Positions 22,101-30,707 of a stretch of DNA of 54,672 nucleotides are shown one piece after another. The notes under the pieces were generated by a model that was given only the letters and a program-made list of their open reading frames with translations, did not search any database and had not been told where the DNA came from. Both the position numbers and the translations under genes were made by a program. This DNA is from CAZOJJ01 sp964580105. Its GTDB lineage: Bacteria > Bacteroidota > Rhodothermia > Rhodothermales > Rubricoccaceae. Location of the stretch: NCBI GenBank assembly GCA_964580105.1, contig CAZOJJ010000017.1:1-54672 (forward strand). The letters run 5' to 3'. Each line of letters starts with the position of its first letter. The stretch's first letter is position 1.

Positions 22101-22523
22101 TCAGGGCGACGCGCCGGAAGCCAGGTCGCGCAAGACGATTCCCTCCCCGGCGGGAGCGGCCAGGACGATGCGGGGCCGGGCGAGCACCGCGTTCGACAAG
22201 CGGATGCGCAGGTGGTTCATGAGGAGCGCCTCGCAGGTGTCGCCGTCGTCCTCGTGGACGAGCCACACCGTTGCCACGGCGTCCGTCAGCTCCGTCTCCA
22301 GCCGGAAGGTGTGCTCGGCGCAGCCGCCGGTGTAGCGGACCGTTACGTGCAGGACGCCGTCCTCGCTGAGGAACGGGGCCGGGCTTCCCTCCCCGTTGGG
22401 GCCCGGCGCCGTTTCGACGAAGAAGTCGTACGGCGCGCCGTACGTCCGTTCGAGCGGGGGGCGATCCAGGAGGTCGCACCCGGCGAGGAGGAGGAGGGCG
22501 AGCAGGGGCGGTGCGAGGCGCAT
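22101..22523 (-). CDS. Hypothetical lipoprotein
   Basis: A 140-residue predicted lipoprotein with lipobox LLAGC (Cys16) after a strongly hydrophobic signal. The mature part is mostly predicted beta (FLSEDGVLHVTVRYTGG, HTFRLETEL, TVWLVHEDDGDTCEALL) with two further cysteines that could pair. No family is recognised. Its stop lies four bases from that of bcp, so the two genes converge with no room for a separate terminator. It is divergent from tpiA. Confidence 0.75.
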   Translation of the reverse strand: MRLAPPLLALLLLAGCDLLDRPPLERTYGAPYDFFVETAPGPNGEGSPAPFLSEDGVLHVTVRYTGGCAEHTFRLETELTDAVATVWLVHEDDGDTCEALLMNHLRIRLSNAVLARPRIVLAAPAGEGIVLRDLASGASP

Positions 22524-22555
22524 CGGAGGGGAGACGGGCAGGGGAGGGGTGGGCG

Positions 22556-22563
22556 TATTTTGA
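22556..22563 (+). promoter_or_regulatory. Candidate -7 promoter element (TATTTTGA)
   Basis: TAnnTTG-type element 84 bases before the tpiA start, in the divergent spacer with the lipoprotein gene. No -33 TTG. Confidence 0.35.
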
Positions 22564-22647
22564 CGGCCCCGTGAGCCTAGGCCGAATGCCTACGCCCGCA
22601 CAAGGCATCTTGGTTCGCCCCATCCCGATCCATCCGAACCCGTACCC

Positions 22648-23409
22648 ATGCTCGTCGCCGGAAACTGGAAAATGCACACCGACCGCAAGGGGGCGCTCCG
22701 CCTCGCGTCCGAGGTCGTCCGCCTCACCGAGGCCGACGCCCGGACGGTGGACGTGGCCGTGTGCCCGCCGTTCGTGTGGCTGGACGCCGTCCGCGAGAAG
22801 CTGCGCGGAAGCCGCGTCGCCCTCGGCGCGCAGAACGCCCACCCGGCCGACGCCGGTGCCTTCACCGGCGAGGTGGCCGTATCGATGGTCGAGGCACTCG
22901 GGTGCCGCTACGTGATCGTCGGCCACTCGGAGCGGCGGCAGCTCTTCGGCGAGACCGACGCGTTCGTGGGTGAGAAGGTGCGGGCCGTGCGCGCGGCCGG
23001 GCTGACGCCGGTGTTGTGCGTCGGTGAGACGCTGGACGAACGGGAGGGCGGCGCGGCCGAGGCCGTCGTCCGCCGTCAGCTCGACGGCGCGCTGGAGGGC
23101 GTGGCGCTCGGGGACGACCGGCTGGTCGTGGCCTACGAGCCGGTCTGGGCCATCGGGACGGGCCGGACGGCCACGCCCGAGCAGGCCCAGGCGATGCACG
23201 CCTTCGTCCGCGCCCGCCTCGGGGAGCGGTTCGGCGAGGCCGGCCGGGCGGTGCCGCTCCTCTACGGCGGCAGCGTCAAGCCCGACAATGCCGCCGACCT
23301 GTTCCGCGAGCCCGACATCGACGGCGGCCTCATCGGTGGGGCCAGCCTCGACGCCGAGGCATTCGCCGCCATCGTGCGGGCTGCGGCGGAGGTCCCATCG
23401 AACGGCTAG
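22648..23409 (+). CDS. tpiA: Triose-phosphate isomerase
   Basis: Glycolytic TIM-barrel enzyme interconverting dihydroxyacetone phosphate and glyceraldehyde 3-phosphate. The protein has 253 residues, standard length. GNWKMH (5-10) holds the substrate-binding Asn and Lys; VGHSERRQLFGETD has catalytic His93; AYEPVWAIGTGRTATPEQ has catalytic Glu164 and the mobile loop; LYGGSVKPDNA binds phosphate. Nothing unusual. The GWxTD lipoprotein gene starts five bases after its stop. Confidence 0.97.
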   Translation: MLVAGNWKMHTDRKGALRLASEVVRLTEADARTVDVAVCPPFVWLDAVREKLRGSRVALGAQNAHPADAGAFTGEVAVSMVEALGCRYVIVGHSERRQLFGETDAFVGEKVRAVRAAGLTPVLCVGETLDEREGGAAEAVVRRQLDGALEGVALGDDRLVVAYEPVWAIGTGRTATPEQAQAMHAFVRARLGERFGEAGRAVPLLYGGSVKPDNAADLFREPDIDGGLIGGASLDAEAFAAIVRAAAEVPSNG

Positions 23410-23414
23410 CCCCG

Positions 23415-24824
23415 ATGCGCCCGCCCGTCCGGCTCTCCGTCCTCGGCCTGCTGTCCTCCGTCCTCTGGGCCTGCGGCGGCCCCTCGGCGCTCGACTCGCC
23501 CGACGCCGGGCGCACGACGGCCTACGAGCCCGGCCGGCCCAACTTCGACCTGGAGGCCATCGCGACGGTGCGGAACGGCGAGCCGGGGCTCGACCTCTAC
23601 CTCAGCGTGCCCCACGCCTCGCTCGTGTTCACGCGGCAGGGGCCCGGCTTCCGCGCCCGCTACCGCTACGACGTGGCCCTCCTCGACGAACGCGGGCGCG
23701 AGCGGCTGCGGTCGCTCGCGTTCGTGGACACGCTCCGGCTGGCGACCTACGCCGAGACGCAGGCGTTCCGCCCGCGCGTCGTCACGGAGCGCCTCGGACT
23801 CGCGCCCGGCACGTACGTCGTCGAGGCGACGCTGACCGATGAGGAGACGGACAAGGCCGTCGAGCGGCGGCAGCGCGTCGAGGTGCCGGCGCCTACCGGA
23901 GCACCGGCCATGAGCCGCGTGCTGCTGAGCGTCAAGCGGCCCGGCGAGGCGTTCGAGCCGCAGGTTTCGCTCAACGCACCGGCCGGGTTCGACTCCCTCC
24001 GCGCCACGGTCGAGGTGTACGACCCGCCCGTGGACGCCGTCGTCCGCCTCCAGCTCGACCGGCTCCGGAGCGACACGACCGTCGCCCGGCCGGGCTTCTG
24101 GCTTGCGTACGGCCGCAACCAGCTCGAATTCCGCGGCGTGGACTACGACGGCCCGCCCGCCGACACCATCCAGGTCACGACCCGCCCTCTCGGCGAGGTC
24201 GGCCCCGCCGTCGCCGTCGAGGTGAACCTGCCGCCGCTCGACCCCGGCGTATACCGCCTGCGGATGGCTGCGTGGCCCGCGCCGGGAGGCGAGCCCTTCG
24301 CCGAGGAGGCGCGCGACTACGCCGTACGCGAGCCCGACTTCCCGCGCCTGACCGAAATCACCGACCTCATTGACGCCCTCGCCTACCTCGCCACCGAGCG
24401 CGAGATCGCGTTCATGCGCGCGGGCCAGACGCCCGCCGAGCAGCGCCGCCGCTTCGACGCCTTCTGGGGCAGCCTCTTCAACGACCGCCGCGTGGCCGCC
24501 AGCGTGATCCGCCTCTACTACGAGCGCGTCGAGCAGGCCAACCTCCTGTTCTCGACGCACAAGGAGGGCTGGAAGACGGACCGCGGGATGGTCTACGTCC
24601 TCTTCGGTCGCCCCCAGTACGTCGAGACGCTGCCCGACACGGAGACGTGGCACTACGACTACGGCGGGCGCGACGCGCTCTCGACGTTCGTCTTCGACCG
24701 GGCCTCGTTCTACGGTGCGGGCCCGGCGCCGGCCTTCGAGAACTGGGTGCTCCAGCGGTCGAGTGCCTACGAGCCGGCGTGGCGGCGGATCGTCCGCCGC
24801 TGGCGGGAGGGCGCCGTGCTGTGA
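23415..24824 (+). CDS. GWxTD-domain lipoprotein
   Basis: A 469-residue protein. The N-terminal signal ends in VLWAC with Cys20, suggesting a lipoprotein. The first two thirds are beta-rich (repeated strands with Y/F-x-V patterns). The C-terminal part holds the GWxTD motif as KEGWKTDRGMVYVLFGRPQY, followed by ETWHYDYGG and FENWVLQ. GWxTD domains are typical of Bacteroidota and some other phyla and are of unknown function, always in exported proteins. It directly follows tpiA, probably as a read-through neighbour rather than a metabolic partner. A bidirectional hairpin follows at 24828-24877. Confidence 0.9.
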   Translation: MRPPVRLSVLGLLSSVLWACGGPSALDSPDAGRTTAYEPGRPNFDLEAIATVRNGEPGLDLYLSVPHASLVFTRQGPGFRARYRYDVALLDERGRERLRSLAFVDTLRLATYAETQAFRPRVVTERLGLAPGTYVVEATLTDEETDKAVERRQRVEVPAPTGAPAMSRVLLSVKRPGEAFEPQVSLNAPAGFDSLRATVEVYDPPVDAVVRLQLDRLRSDTTVARPGFWLAYGRNQLEFRGVDYDGPPADTIQVTTRPLGEVGPAVAVEVNLPPLDPGVYRLRMAAWPAPGGEPFAEEARDYAVREPDFPRLTEITDLIDALAYLATEREIAFMRAGQTPAEQRRRFDAFWGSLFNDRRVAASVIRLYYERVEQANLLFSTHKEGWKTDRGMVYVLFGRPQYVETLPDTETWHYDYGGRDALSTFVFDRASFYGAGPAPAFENWVLQRSSAYEPAWRRIVRRWREGAVL

Positions 24825-24827
24825 CCG

Positions 24828-24877
24828 GAGTCGCCCGCCTCGGTGAAGCCACGCACGCCCCCGAGGCGAGCGGACTC
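24828..24877. terminator. Bidirectional terminator hairpin
   Basis: GAGTCGCCCGCCTCGG (24828-24843) pairs with the nearly complementary 24861-24877, which differs by one substitution and one extra base. It lies between the convergent GWxTD and FmdB-like genes. No long T tract on either side. Confidence 0.5.
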
Positions 24878-24879
24878 GT

Positions 24880-25164
24880 TCAGTCGGCCGCCGCGGCGGC
24901 CTTCGACTCGGACGCCTTGGGCTCGGTCTTCGGCTCCGTCTTGGCGGCGGGCTTTTCCTCCGCGCCGCCCTTCTTCTCACCGTCGCCCTTCCGGACGTAG
25001 TCGGTGAGGTAGAAGCCGGAGCCCTTGAAGATGAGCCCGGCCCCGCTGATGACGCGCTCGACGGGCTGGCCCGTCTCCGGGTCGTGCGTCAGGGGGGCGT
25101 CGGACATACGCTGGACGGCCTCGAAGGTCGTTCCGTCCTCGCGGCGGTAGACGTAGGTGGGCAT
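24880..25164 (-). CDS. FmdB-like protein lacking the zinc-ribbon cysteines
   Basis: A 94-residue protein with the FmdB frame: MPTYVYRREDGTTFEAVQRM, then ISGAGLIFKGSGFYLTDY. FmdB proteins normally bind zinc through two CxxC pairs in the first 40 residues; here those places read REDG and DPETG, and the protein has no cysteine at all. The last 35 residues are a low-complexity Lys/Ala/Glu tail (KTEPKTEPKASESKAAAAA). The family is of uncertain, possibly regulatory, role. It lies downstream of the GH3/beta-lactamase gene on the same strand. Confidence 0.85.
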   Translation of the reverse strand: MPTYVYRREDGTTFEAVQRMSDAPLTHDPETGQPVERVISGAGLIFKGSGFYLTDYVRKGDGEKKGGAEEKPAAKTEPKTEPKASESKAAAAAD

Positions 25165-25187
25165 CAGGATTCGAGCGATGAAGGAAC

Positions 25188-25208
25188 GCGGCCCTGCAAC
25201 CGGGCCGC
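25188..25208 (-). terminator. Candidate hairpin after the GH3/beta-lactamase gene
   Basis: GCGGCCC and GGGCCGC form a seven-base stem with a seven-base loop, in the 85-base spacer before the FmdB-like gene. No clear T tract follows, so it is weak. Confidence 0.35.
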
Positions 25209-25249
25209 TCTCCGCCGGTTCCGGTGCGCCGGTGAAACGGCGGCCAACC

Positions 25250-28200
25250 TCACGGCGGGAGCAGGTCGTCCGGCGGAGCGCCGAAGCCGAGCATCCGCCA
25301 GGCTTCGCCCACCGGCACCCGGATGGCCCCGGCGACGGCGTCGGCGAGGGCGGGGCGGACGTGGCCGATCCGCGTGTTCCGCCGCGTCGGGTGGACGCGG
25401 TTGGAGAGCAGGATCACGAACAGCTCCTCGTCCGGGTCGATCCAGATCGACGTGCCGGTGTAGCCGGTGTGGCCGTAGGCGTTGGGGCCGAACAGGCGGC
25501 CGGCCGAGGACTCCCCCTCGTCGGGCGGGCGCCAGGTCATCCAGCCGAGGGCCATCGGGTACTGGCCGCGCGGCGTCACGCGCGTGGTGAAGAGGCGGCG
25601 CGTTTCGGGCGAGAACAGCGTCGTGCCGTAGGCCGTGCCGTCCTGGGTGTAGAGGTACGCGAAGCGGCTCAGGTCGGCGGCCGTCGAGAACAGCCCGGCG
25701 TGGCCGGCGACGCCGCCCATCAGCCAGGCGGCCTCGTCATGGACCTCGCCCTGGAGCGTGCGGTGCCGGAAGGCCCGGTCCACCTCGGTGGGCACGACGG
25801 CCGGGTCGGTGCGGCCGGTGGGGCGGAAGCCGGTGTCGGCCATGCCGAGCGGCCGGAGGATGGCCTCGCGGACGTACGCGTCCAGCGGCATCCCCGTGAC
25901 CGCCTCGATCACTTCGCCGAGGACGATCATGTCGAAGTCGCTGTAGACGGTCGCCGTGCCGGGCGTGTAGCGCGGGGCGTCGGCGTGGATGAAGTCGAGG
26001 ATGGCCGCGCGCGAGTGGAGGGCGGGGTCGGTGTGGAACGGGTGGAAGGCGCGCTGCCCGGCCCGATGGCTGAGGAGCTGGCGGATCGTGACGTTCGCCT
26101 TGCCGCCCCGCCCGAAGTCCGGCACGTAGCGGGCCACCGGTGCGTCGAGGTCGAGGCGGCCTTCGTCCACGAGCCGCATGGCCGCCGTCGTGGTGGCGAC
26201 GACCTTCGTGACGGAGGCGAGGTCGTAGACGGAGGTCGGCTGCACGGGGGCAAGGCCGGCGTAGGTGGGGTGGCCGTACCCGCCGAGCACCACGCGCACG
26301 CCGCCGCGCCCGACGGCGACGGACGCGCCGGGGAACGCCCGCTCGTCGAGCGCCTCGTGGAGGACGGAGTCAATGCGGGCGAGGACCGACGGGTCGAGGC
26401 CGGCTTCCTCGGGCGCGCCGTCGCGGAGGGCCGCCTGCGGGAGCCGGACGCCCTCGCCGTAGGCGTGGTAGCCGGGGATGGACACCGGGAGGCGCCCCCC
26501 GATGGCGGTGCGCCCGAAGAGCGCGTCCGCCGCCGCCCGCTGCGACGCCTCCGAGGCGCCGTAGGTGGCGACGTACGCGGCCGGCCGGGGCAGGCCGAGT
26601 GGGACGTACGGGTTGCCGAAGGCCAGCAGCACGACGGGCCGTCCGCGTCGCATCGCGTCCTCGATGAACCGTTTGTGCCGAGCGGGAAGCTCGATCTCGC
26701 CACTCGACGACCGCACGCGGACGAAGGTTGCCGCGAGGATGACGTCGTGCAGTGGTACCTGGGCAAGCGCTTCGTCGAAGGCGGCCTCGGCGTTGCCGAG
26801 GCGGAGGTGGCGGTGCGTGGCCCGGCCGCCGCGCGGCACGCTCGCCGCCACCGCGCGGACGAACGGCCGGCCCGTCGAGTCCGCTTCCGCGTCGTCCAGC
26901 ACGACGGTCAGATACCGGCGTGGCGCCGCCGGGCCTACGAACGGAACGGGTCCGTCGTCCTCCTGGAGCAGCGTGACGGAAGCGCGGGCGATGGCGTCGG
27001 CGAGGAGACCGGTGCGGTGGAGGAGGGCATCGGCCGGCGCGCCGAGGTGGGAAAACCGGGCGCGTCGCTCAGCCCTCGCCGGGGAGGGCGGGGAGCCCGC
27101 CAGCCCGGCCCACGCCTTTGCGCGCAGGATGCGCCGCACCGAGGCGTCGAGGCGTGCTTCGGTGATCCGGCCCGCGCGGAGCGCGGCCAGGACGGCCGCC
27201 TTGGCGCGGTACTCGTCGCGCGTGAGGATGAGCTGGTCCACGCCCGCCTCCAGGGCCAGGACGACGACCTCCTCCACCGAGCGTCCGGCCCGGACGCCCT
27301 GCATGTCGAGCCCGTCGGTCACGACGAGGCCGTCGAAGCCGAGCGACTCGCGGAGCAGGCCCGTGACGATGCGGGGCGAGAGGGTCGCCGGGCGGTCGGG
27401 GTCGAGGGCCGGGAGGGCGAGGTGGCCCGTCATCACGCTCAGCACGCCCGCCTCGACGGCCGCCCGGAAGGGGCGGAGTTCGACGGCGTCGAGCCGGTCG
27501 CGGCCGAAGGGGAGCGTGGGGAGTGCGGCGTGGGAGTCCGTGGCCGTGTCGCCGTGGCCGGGGAAGTGCTTGACCGTCGCGATCAGCCCGCCGTCCTGCA
27601 TTCCCCGGAGGTAGGCCGTCGTCATCGCCGCCACGAGGGCGGGGTCTTCGCCGAAGGAGCGGACGTTGATGATGGGGTTGTGCGGGTTGTTGTTGACGTC
27701 GGCGACGGGGGCGTAGTTCTGGTGCACCCCGAGCGCGCGGGCCTCCTCGGCAACGGCGCGGCCCGCGAGGTAAGCGAGGCGGGGGTCGCGCGTGGCGCCG
27801 AGCGCCATCGGCTGCGGGTACGTCGAGCCGCCGTCGAGCCGCATCCCCGGGCCGTACTCCATGTCCTGCGCGATGAGCAGGGGCACGGCCGCCCGTTCCT
27901 GGAGCGCGCGCGTGGCCTGCGCCTGGGTGCCGGCCTCGCCGCGCAGGAAGAGCACGCCGCCCACGCCGAAGCGCTCCACGAGGTCGGTCAGGCGCGCCCA
28001 CTCGTCGCCGGTCGTGCCCTGGCGCGTCGCGTTTGCGTGGGTGACGAAGAGCTGGGCCACCTTCGCGTCGAGCGAGAGGGTATCGAGTACGGCCTCCACC
28101 CACGCCTCGGCTTCGGGGTCGAGTGGGTAGGCAACCGTCCTCGGGGGAGAGGGCGGCACGGCGGTCGGTTGGGCCGCGTCGTCCGCTTCCGGAGCGCCGC

Positions 28201-28252
28201 CGGCCAGGCCGAGGGCGAGGATCAGCAGAAGGAGGAGGGCGCGGGACGACAT
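25250..28252 (-). CDS. Fusion of GH3 beta-N-acetylhexosaminidase and class C beta-lactamase-like serine hydrolase
   Basis: A 1000-residue exported protein; the signal peptide is the Leu-rich stretch after MSSRA. Residues about 60-400 are a NagZ-type GH3 domain: KHFPGHGDTATDSH carries the His/Asp dyad and LVVTDGLDMQGV the nucleophile Asp. A GH3 C-terminal sandwich follows (VVLLAFGNPYVPLG). The last 370 residues are a penicillin-binding-like serine hydrolase: SVTK is the Ser-x-x-Lys motif, YSDF stands where YxN is usual, and GHTGYTG replaces the KTG-like box. This architecture occurs in Bacteroidota and points to cell-wall sugar/peptide turnover in the periplasm. The ATG at 28252 gives the signal peptide. 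Confidence 0.92.
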   Translation of the reverse strand: MSSRALLLLLILALGLAGGAPEADDAAQPTAVPPSPPRTVAYPLDPEAEAWVEAVLDTLSLDAKVAQLFVTHANATRQGTTGDEWARLTDLVERFGVGGVLFLRGEAGTQAQATRALQERAAVPLLIAQDMEYGPGMRLDGGSTYPQPMALGATRDPRLAYLAGRAVAEEARALGVHQNYAPVADVNNNPHNPIINVRSFGEDPALVAAMTTAYLRGMQDGGLIATVKHFPGHGDTATDSHAALPTLPFGRDRLDAVELRPFRAAVEAGVLSVMTGHLALPALDPDRPATLSPRIVTGLLRESLGFDGLVVTDGLDMQGVRAGRSVEEVVVLALEAGVDQLILTRDEYRAKAAVLAALRAGRITEARLDASVRRILRAKAWAGLAGSPPSPARAERRARFSHLGAPADALLHRTGLLADAIARASVTLLQEDDGPVPFVGPAAPRRYLTVVLDDAEADSTGRPFVRAVAASVPRGGRATHRHLRLGNAEAAFDEALAQVPLHDVILAATFVRVRSSSGEIELPARHKRFIEDAMRRGRPVVLLAFGNPYVPLGLPRPAAYVATYGASEASQRAAADALFGRTAIGGRLPVSIPGYHAYGEGVRLPQAALRDGAPEEAGLDPSVLARIDSVLHEALDERAFPGASVAVGRGGVRVVLGGYGHPTYAGLAPVQPTSVYDLASVTKVVATTTAAMRLVDEGRLDLDAPVARYVPDFGRGGKANVTIRQLLSHRAGQRAFHPFHTDPALHSRAAILDFIHADAPRYTPGTATVYSDFDMIVLGEVIEAVTGMPLDAYVREAILRPLGMADTGFRPTGRTDPAVVPTEVDRAFRHRTLQGEVHDEAAWLMGGVAGHAGLFSTAADLSRFAYLYTQDGTAYGTTLFSPETRRLFTTRVTPRGQYPMALGWMTWRPPDEGESSAGRLFGPNAYGHTGYTGTSIWIDPDEELFVILLSNRVHPTRRNTRIGHVRPALADAVAGAIRVPVGEAWRMLGFGAPPDDLLPP

Positions 28253-28323
28253 CGGGGCGGGCGACGTTGCTGAAGGCCGAAGGTACGCGGTGCCCGAGCC
28301 GGATCGGCGGGGTGCAAACGAAA

Positions 28324-28357
28324 TCACGCGGCCCCGGAAACGTCCGGAGCCGCGTGA
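28324..28357 (-). terminator. Rho-independent terminator
   Basis: A 14-base stem (TCACGCGGCCCCGG with CCGGAGCCGCGTGA, one mismatch) and a six-base loop. On the minus strand it is followed by TTTCGTTT. It ends the small lipoprotein gene at 28385-28774 and separates it from the GH3 fusion gene. Confidence 0.8.
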
Positions 28358-28384
28358 AAGCGGAGTGGCCGTGCGAATCCGTCG

Positions 28385-28774
28385 TCAGCGTGGGACGACC
28401 TCGAACTGCCGCGAGGCGCTGGCCAGAAGGGTGCCGTCGGCGGCACGGGCCGTCGCATAGATCGTGACGGTGCCTTCCCGCAGGCCCCGCACGGACAGGA
28501 TGCGGTCGCGGCCCTCCGGGTCGTTGGCCTGGGCCGAGACCGCGCCCTCGCCGTCGAGCCCCCACGTGTACGTCGCCGCGGCCGGGATGTCCTCCGCGCG
28601 CAGGGGCGCGAAGCTCCCGACCTGGAGCGCCGTGGGCGTCTTGATGTACATCGTACTCACGGTCACGGGGGGATCGGCGTCGAGGGGCACCTCGGGTGCG
28701 ACGACCGACTCGCGGCATCCGCCCAGTACGGCGGCGACGGCAAGGAGGAGGACGAGTGGAAGGGCGCGTAGCAT
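28385..28774 (-). CDS. Hypothetical Ig-like lipoprotein
   Basis: A 129-residue predicted lipoprotein; hydrophobic signal with lipobox VLGGC (Cys20). The mature part looks like a single Ig/PKD-type beta-sandwich: YTWGLDGEGAVSAQ and GTVTIYATARAADG are typical strands of such domains (bacterial Ig folds ending in an 'xGTxTxYATAR' pattern). No catalytic residues are seen, so it is probably a surface or periplasmic adhesion module. It has its own terminator at 28324-28357 and is divergent from the FG-GAP protein at 28929. Confidence 0.72.
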   Translation of the reverse strand: MLRALPLVLLLAVAAVLGGCRESVVAPEVPLDADPPVTVSTMYIKTPTALQVGSFAPLRAEDIPAAATYTWGLDGEGAVSAQANDPEGRDRILSVRGLREGTVTIYATARAADGTLLASASRQFEVVPR

Positions 28775-28879
28775 GGCGTCGGGGAGTGGATTCGTGGCAG
28801 AAGAAGGGTACAGCAGCGTCGGTTCCGCCGCAAGGGGACACCGGAGTGCCCTGGGGCACGGCCGGCGCCCGCGATCTCC

Positions 28880-28887
28880 TACATTCC
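28880..28887 (+). promoter_or_regulatory. Candidate -7 promoter element (TACATTCC)
   Basis: TAnnTT element 41 bases before the start of the FG-GAP protein gene at 28929. No -33 TTG. Confidence 0.35.
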
Positions 28888-28928
28888 CGGCGGTGTGTAT
28901 CCTTGCGCATCCCTCGGCCCCCACGCCC

Positions 28929-30674
28929 ATGCGACGCCTCTTGCTCTTCATCCTGCCCTTCCTGGCAGCCTCTGCACTCGCGCAGGCCCCGGCTGTCGCC
29001 TCGGTCACGCCGGCCAACGGGCGCACGCTCGTCGCCCTCGACACGCCCGTGACCGTCGCCTTCGACCGGGCCGTTGATCCCGCTTCCGTCACACCGGCCA
29101 CGTTCCGGGTGTTCGGCCGGTGGTCCGGTCCGATGCCGGGCGCGCTCGCGTTCGAGGACGGCAACACGCGGGTGGTCTTCACGCCCGCGACTCCCTTCTT
29201 TCTGGGCGAGACCGTGACCGTGCAGCTCTCCGAGGGGATCGAGGCGGCCGAGGGGTCGGCGCTGGCCGCGCCGTATGCGTGGTCGTTCTGGACGGGGCGG
29301 CCGGTGACGCCGGCCGGGCCGCTCGTCGAGGCGGAGACGGTGGACCTCCGCCGGCCGGGCGAAGGCAACGTCATCAGCTACGGCGCTTACGCGGGCGACT
29401 TCGACGGCGACGGGGACACCGACCTCGCCATTCCCAACGAGGCGCCGTCGGACGTGCGCGTGCTCTTTAACGACGGGGCCGGCAACTACGGCCCGCTCGT
29501 CGTCCATCAGCTCGTCGAGCCCAACAGCCTGCCGAGCACGAACGAAGCGGCCGACCTCGACGGCGACGGCCACATGGACCTCCTCGTCGGCCACGGCGGC
29601 AGCAACAAGCTGAGCGTGCTGCTCGGCGACGGCAGCGGCGGCTTCCGCACCATCGACGCCTACGTGTCGAACGGGAGCGGCGTGCGCGGGCTCGTCGTCT
29701 TCGACGCCGACGGCGACGGCTACGACGACGCCGTGACGGCCAACCGCTTCGGCAGCAACCTCTCGTTCTTCAAGGGGAACGGGGACGGCACCTTCGCCGC
29801 ACCCGTCACCTTCGAGGCAGGGGCCGACGGCGAGACGGCGCTGGCCGCCGCCGACGCCAACGGCGACGGCATCCTCGACCTCTTCGTCGGCGCCATCAAC
29901 AGCAACGAGATCGTGCTGATGCTCGGCGACGGCGACGGCGGCTTCACCGTGTCCGACAAGGTCGAGGCCTCCGGCGGCCCCTGGATGGTCGCCGCCGGCG
30001 ACCTCGACGGCGACGGCGACGCGGACGTGGCCGTCGCGAGCGCCTACGGCGGCAACCTCGACGTCGCCTTCGGCGACGGGAAGGGCGGCTTCAATGGCCC
30101 CGTTGCCTCGTTCCACTCGGGCGCCTTCACGCTCGCCGTCGATGTGGGCGACCTCGACGGCGACGGCGACCTCGACGCCGTCACGAGCAACTTCAGCACG
30201 CGCGACTTCGTCGTCTTCCTCAACGACGGGAAGGGCGGCTTCACGCTCGAACAGCGCCTCCCGGCCGACGGCGCCGGCTCCTGCGTCGTCATCCATGACC
30301 GCGACGGCGACGGCCGCGTCGTGGAAATCACCGGCGTCGACGAGGTCGCCGACCGGCTGTTCTTCTACGAGTGGTCGAGCGTGCCCGTCGGCGTCGAGGC
30401 CGAGGCGCCCGGGGCGGAGCCGGCGCTCGACGTGCTCCGCAACCCGTCGGCCGGCCCGGTCGCGCTGCGCGTGACGGCGGCCGAGGCAGGCGCCGTTCGC
30501 CTCCGCGTGTTCGACGCCCGGGGCCGCGAGGTGGCCGCCCTCCACGACGGCGTGCTCGGCGCGGGGGCGCACGTCGTGGAGTGGGATCCGGCCGGACTGC
30601 CGTCCGGCGTCTACGTGGTGCGGCTGGAAGCCGGGGCCCGGGTGGTGACCCGGCGGCTCACGCGCATCCGGTAG
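28929..30674 (+). CDS. Secreted Ig-like / FG-GAP (VCBS) repeat protein with T9SS sorting domain
   Basis: A 581-residue exported protein. The signal peptide ends ALAQA (about residue 19). Residues about 22-115 form a Big_5-type Ig domain (VASVTPANGRTLVALDTPV, TVQLSEGIEAAEG). Six or more FG-GAP/VCBS repeats follow, each with a calcium-binding DxDxDGxxD loop: DFDGDGDTDLAI, DLDGDGHMDLLV, DADGDGYDDAV, DANGDGILDLFV, DLDGDGDADVAV, DLDGDGDLDAVT. These form a beta-propeller. The last 80 residues are a sorting domain: LDVLRNPSAGPVALRV, LRVFDARGREVAALHDG, LPSGVYVVRLEAG, ending RIR. Probably a surface-exposed adhesin or binding protein; the ligand is unknown. Confidence 0.88.
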   Translation: MRRLLLFILPFLAASALAQAPAVASVTPANGRTLVALDTPVTVAFDRAVDPASVTPATFRVFGRWSGPMPGALAFEDGNTRVVFTPATPFFLGETVTVQLSEGIEAAEGSALAAPYAWSFWTGRPVTPAGPLVEAETVDLRRPGEGNVISYGAYAGDFDGDGDTDLAIPNEAPSDVRVLFNDGAGNYGPLVVHQLVEPNSLPSTNEAADLDGDGHMDLLVGHGGSNKLSVLLGDGSGGFRTIDAYVSNGSGVRGLVVFDADGDGYDDAVTANRFGSNLSFFKGNGDGTFAAPVTFEAGADGETALAAADANGDGILDLFVGAINSNEIVLMLGDGDGGFTVSDKVEASGGPWMVAAGDLDGDGDADVAVASAYGGNLDVAFGDGKGGFNGPVASFHSGAFTLAVDVGDLDGDGDLDAVTSNFSTRDFVVFLNDGKGGFTLEQRLPADGAGSCVVIHDRDGDGRVVEITGVDEVADRLFFYEWSSVPVGVEAEAPGAEPALDVLRNPSAGPVALRVTAAEAGAVRLRVFDARGREVAALHDGVLGAGAHVVEWDPAGLPSGVYVVRLEAGARVVTRRLTRIR

Positions 30675-30707
30675 GCACGCGATAGCACCGTCCGCCCCGG
30701 CTCGATC

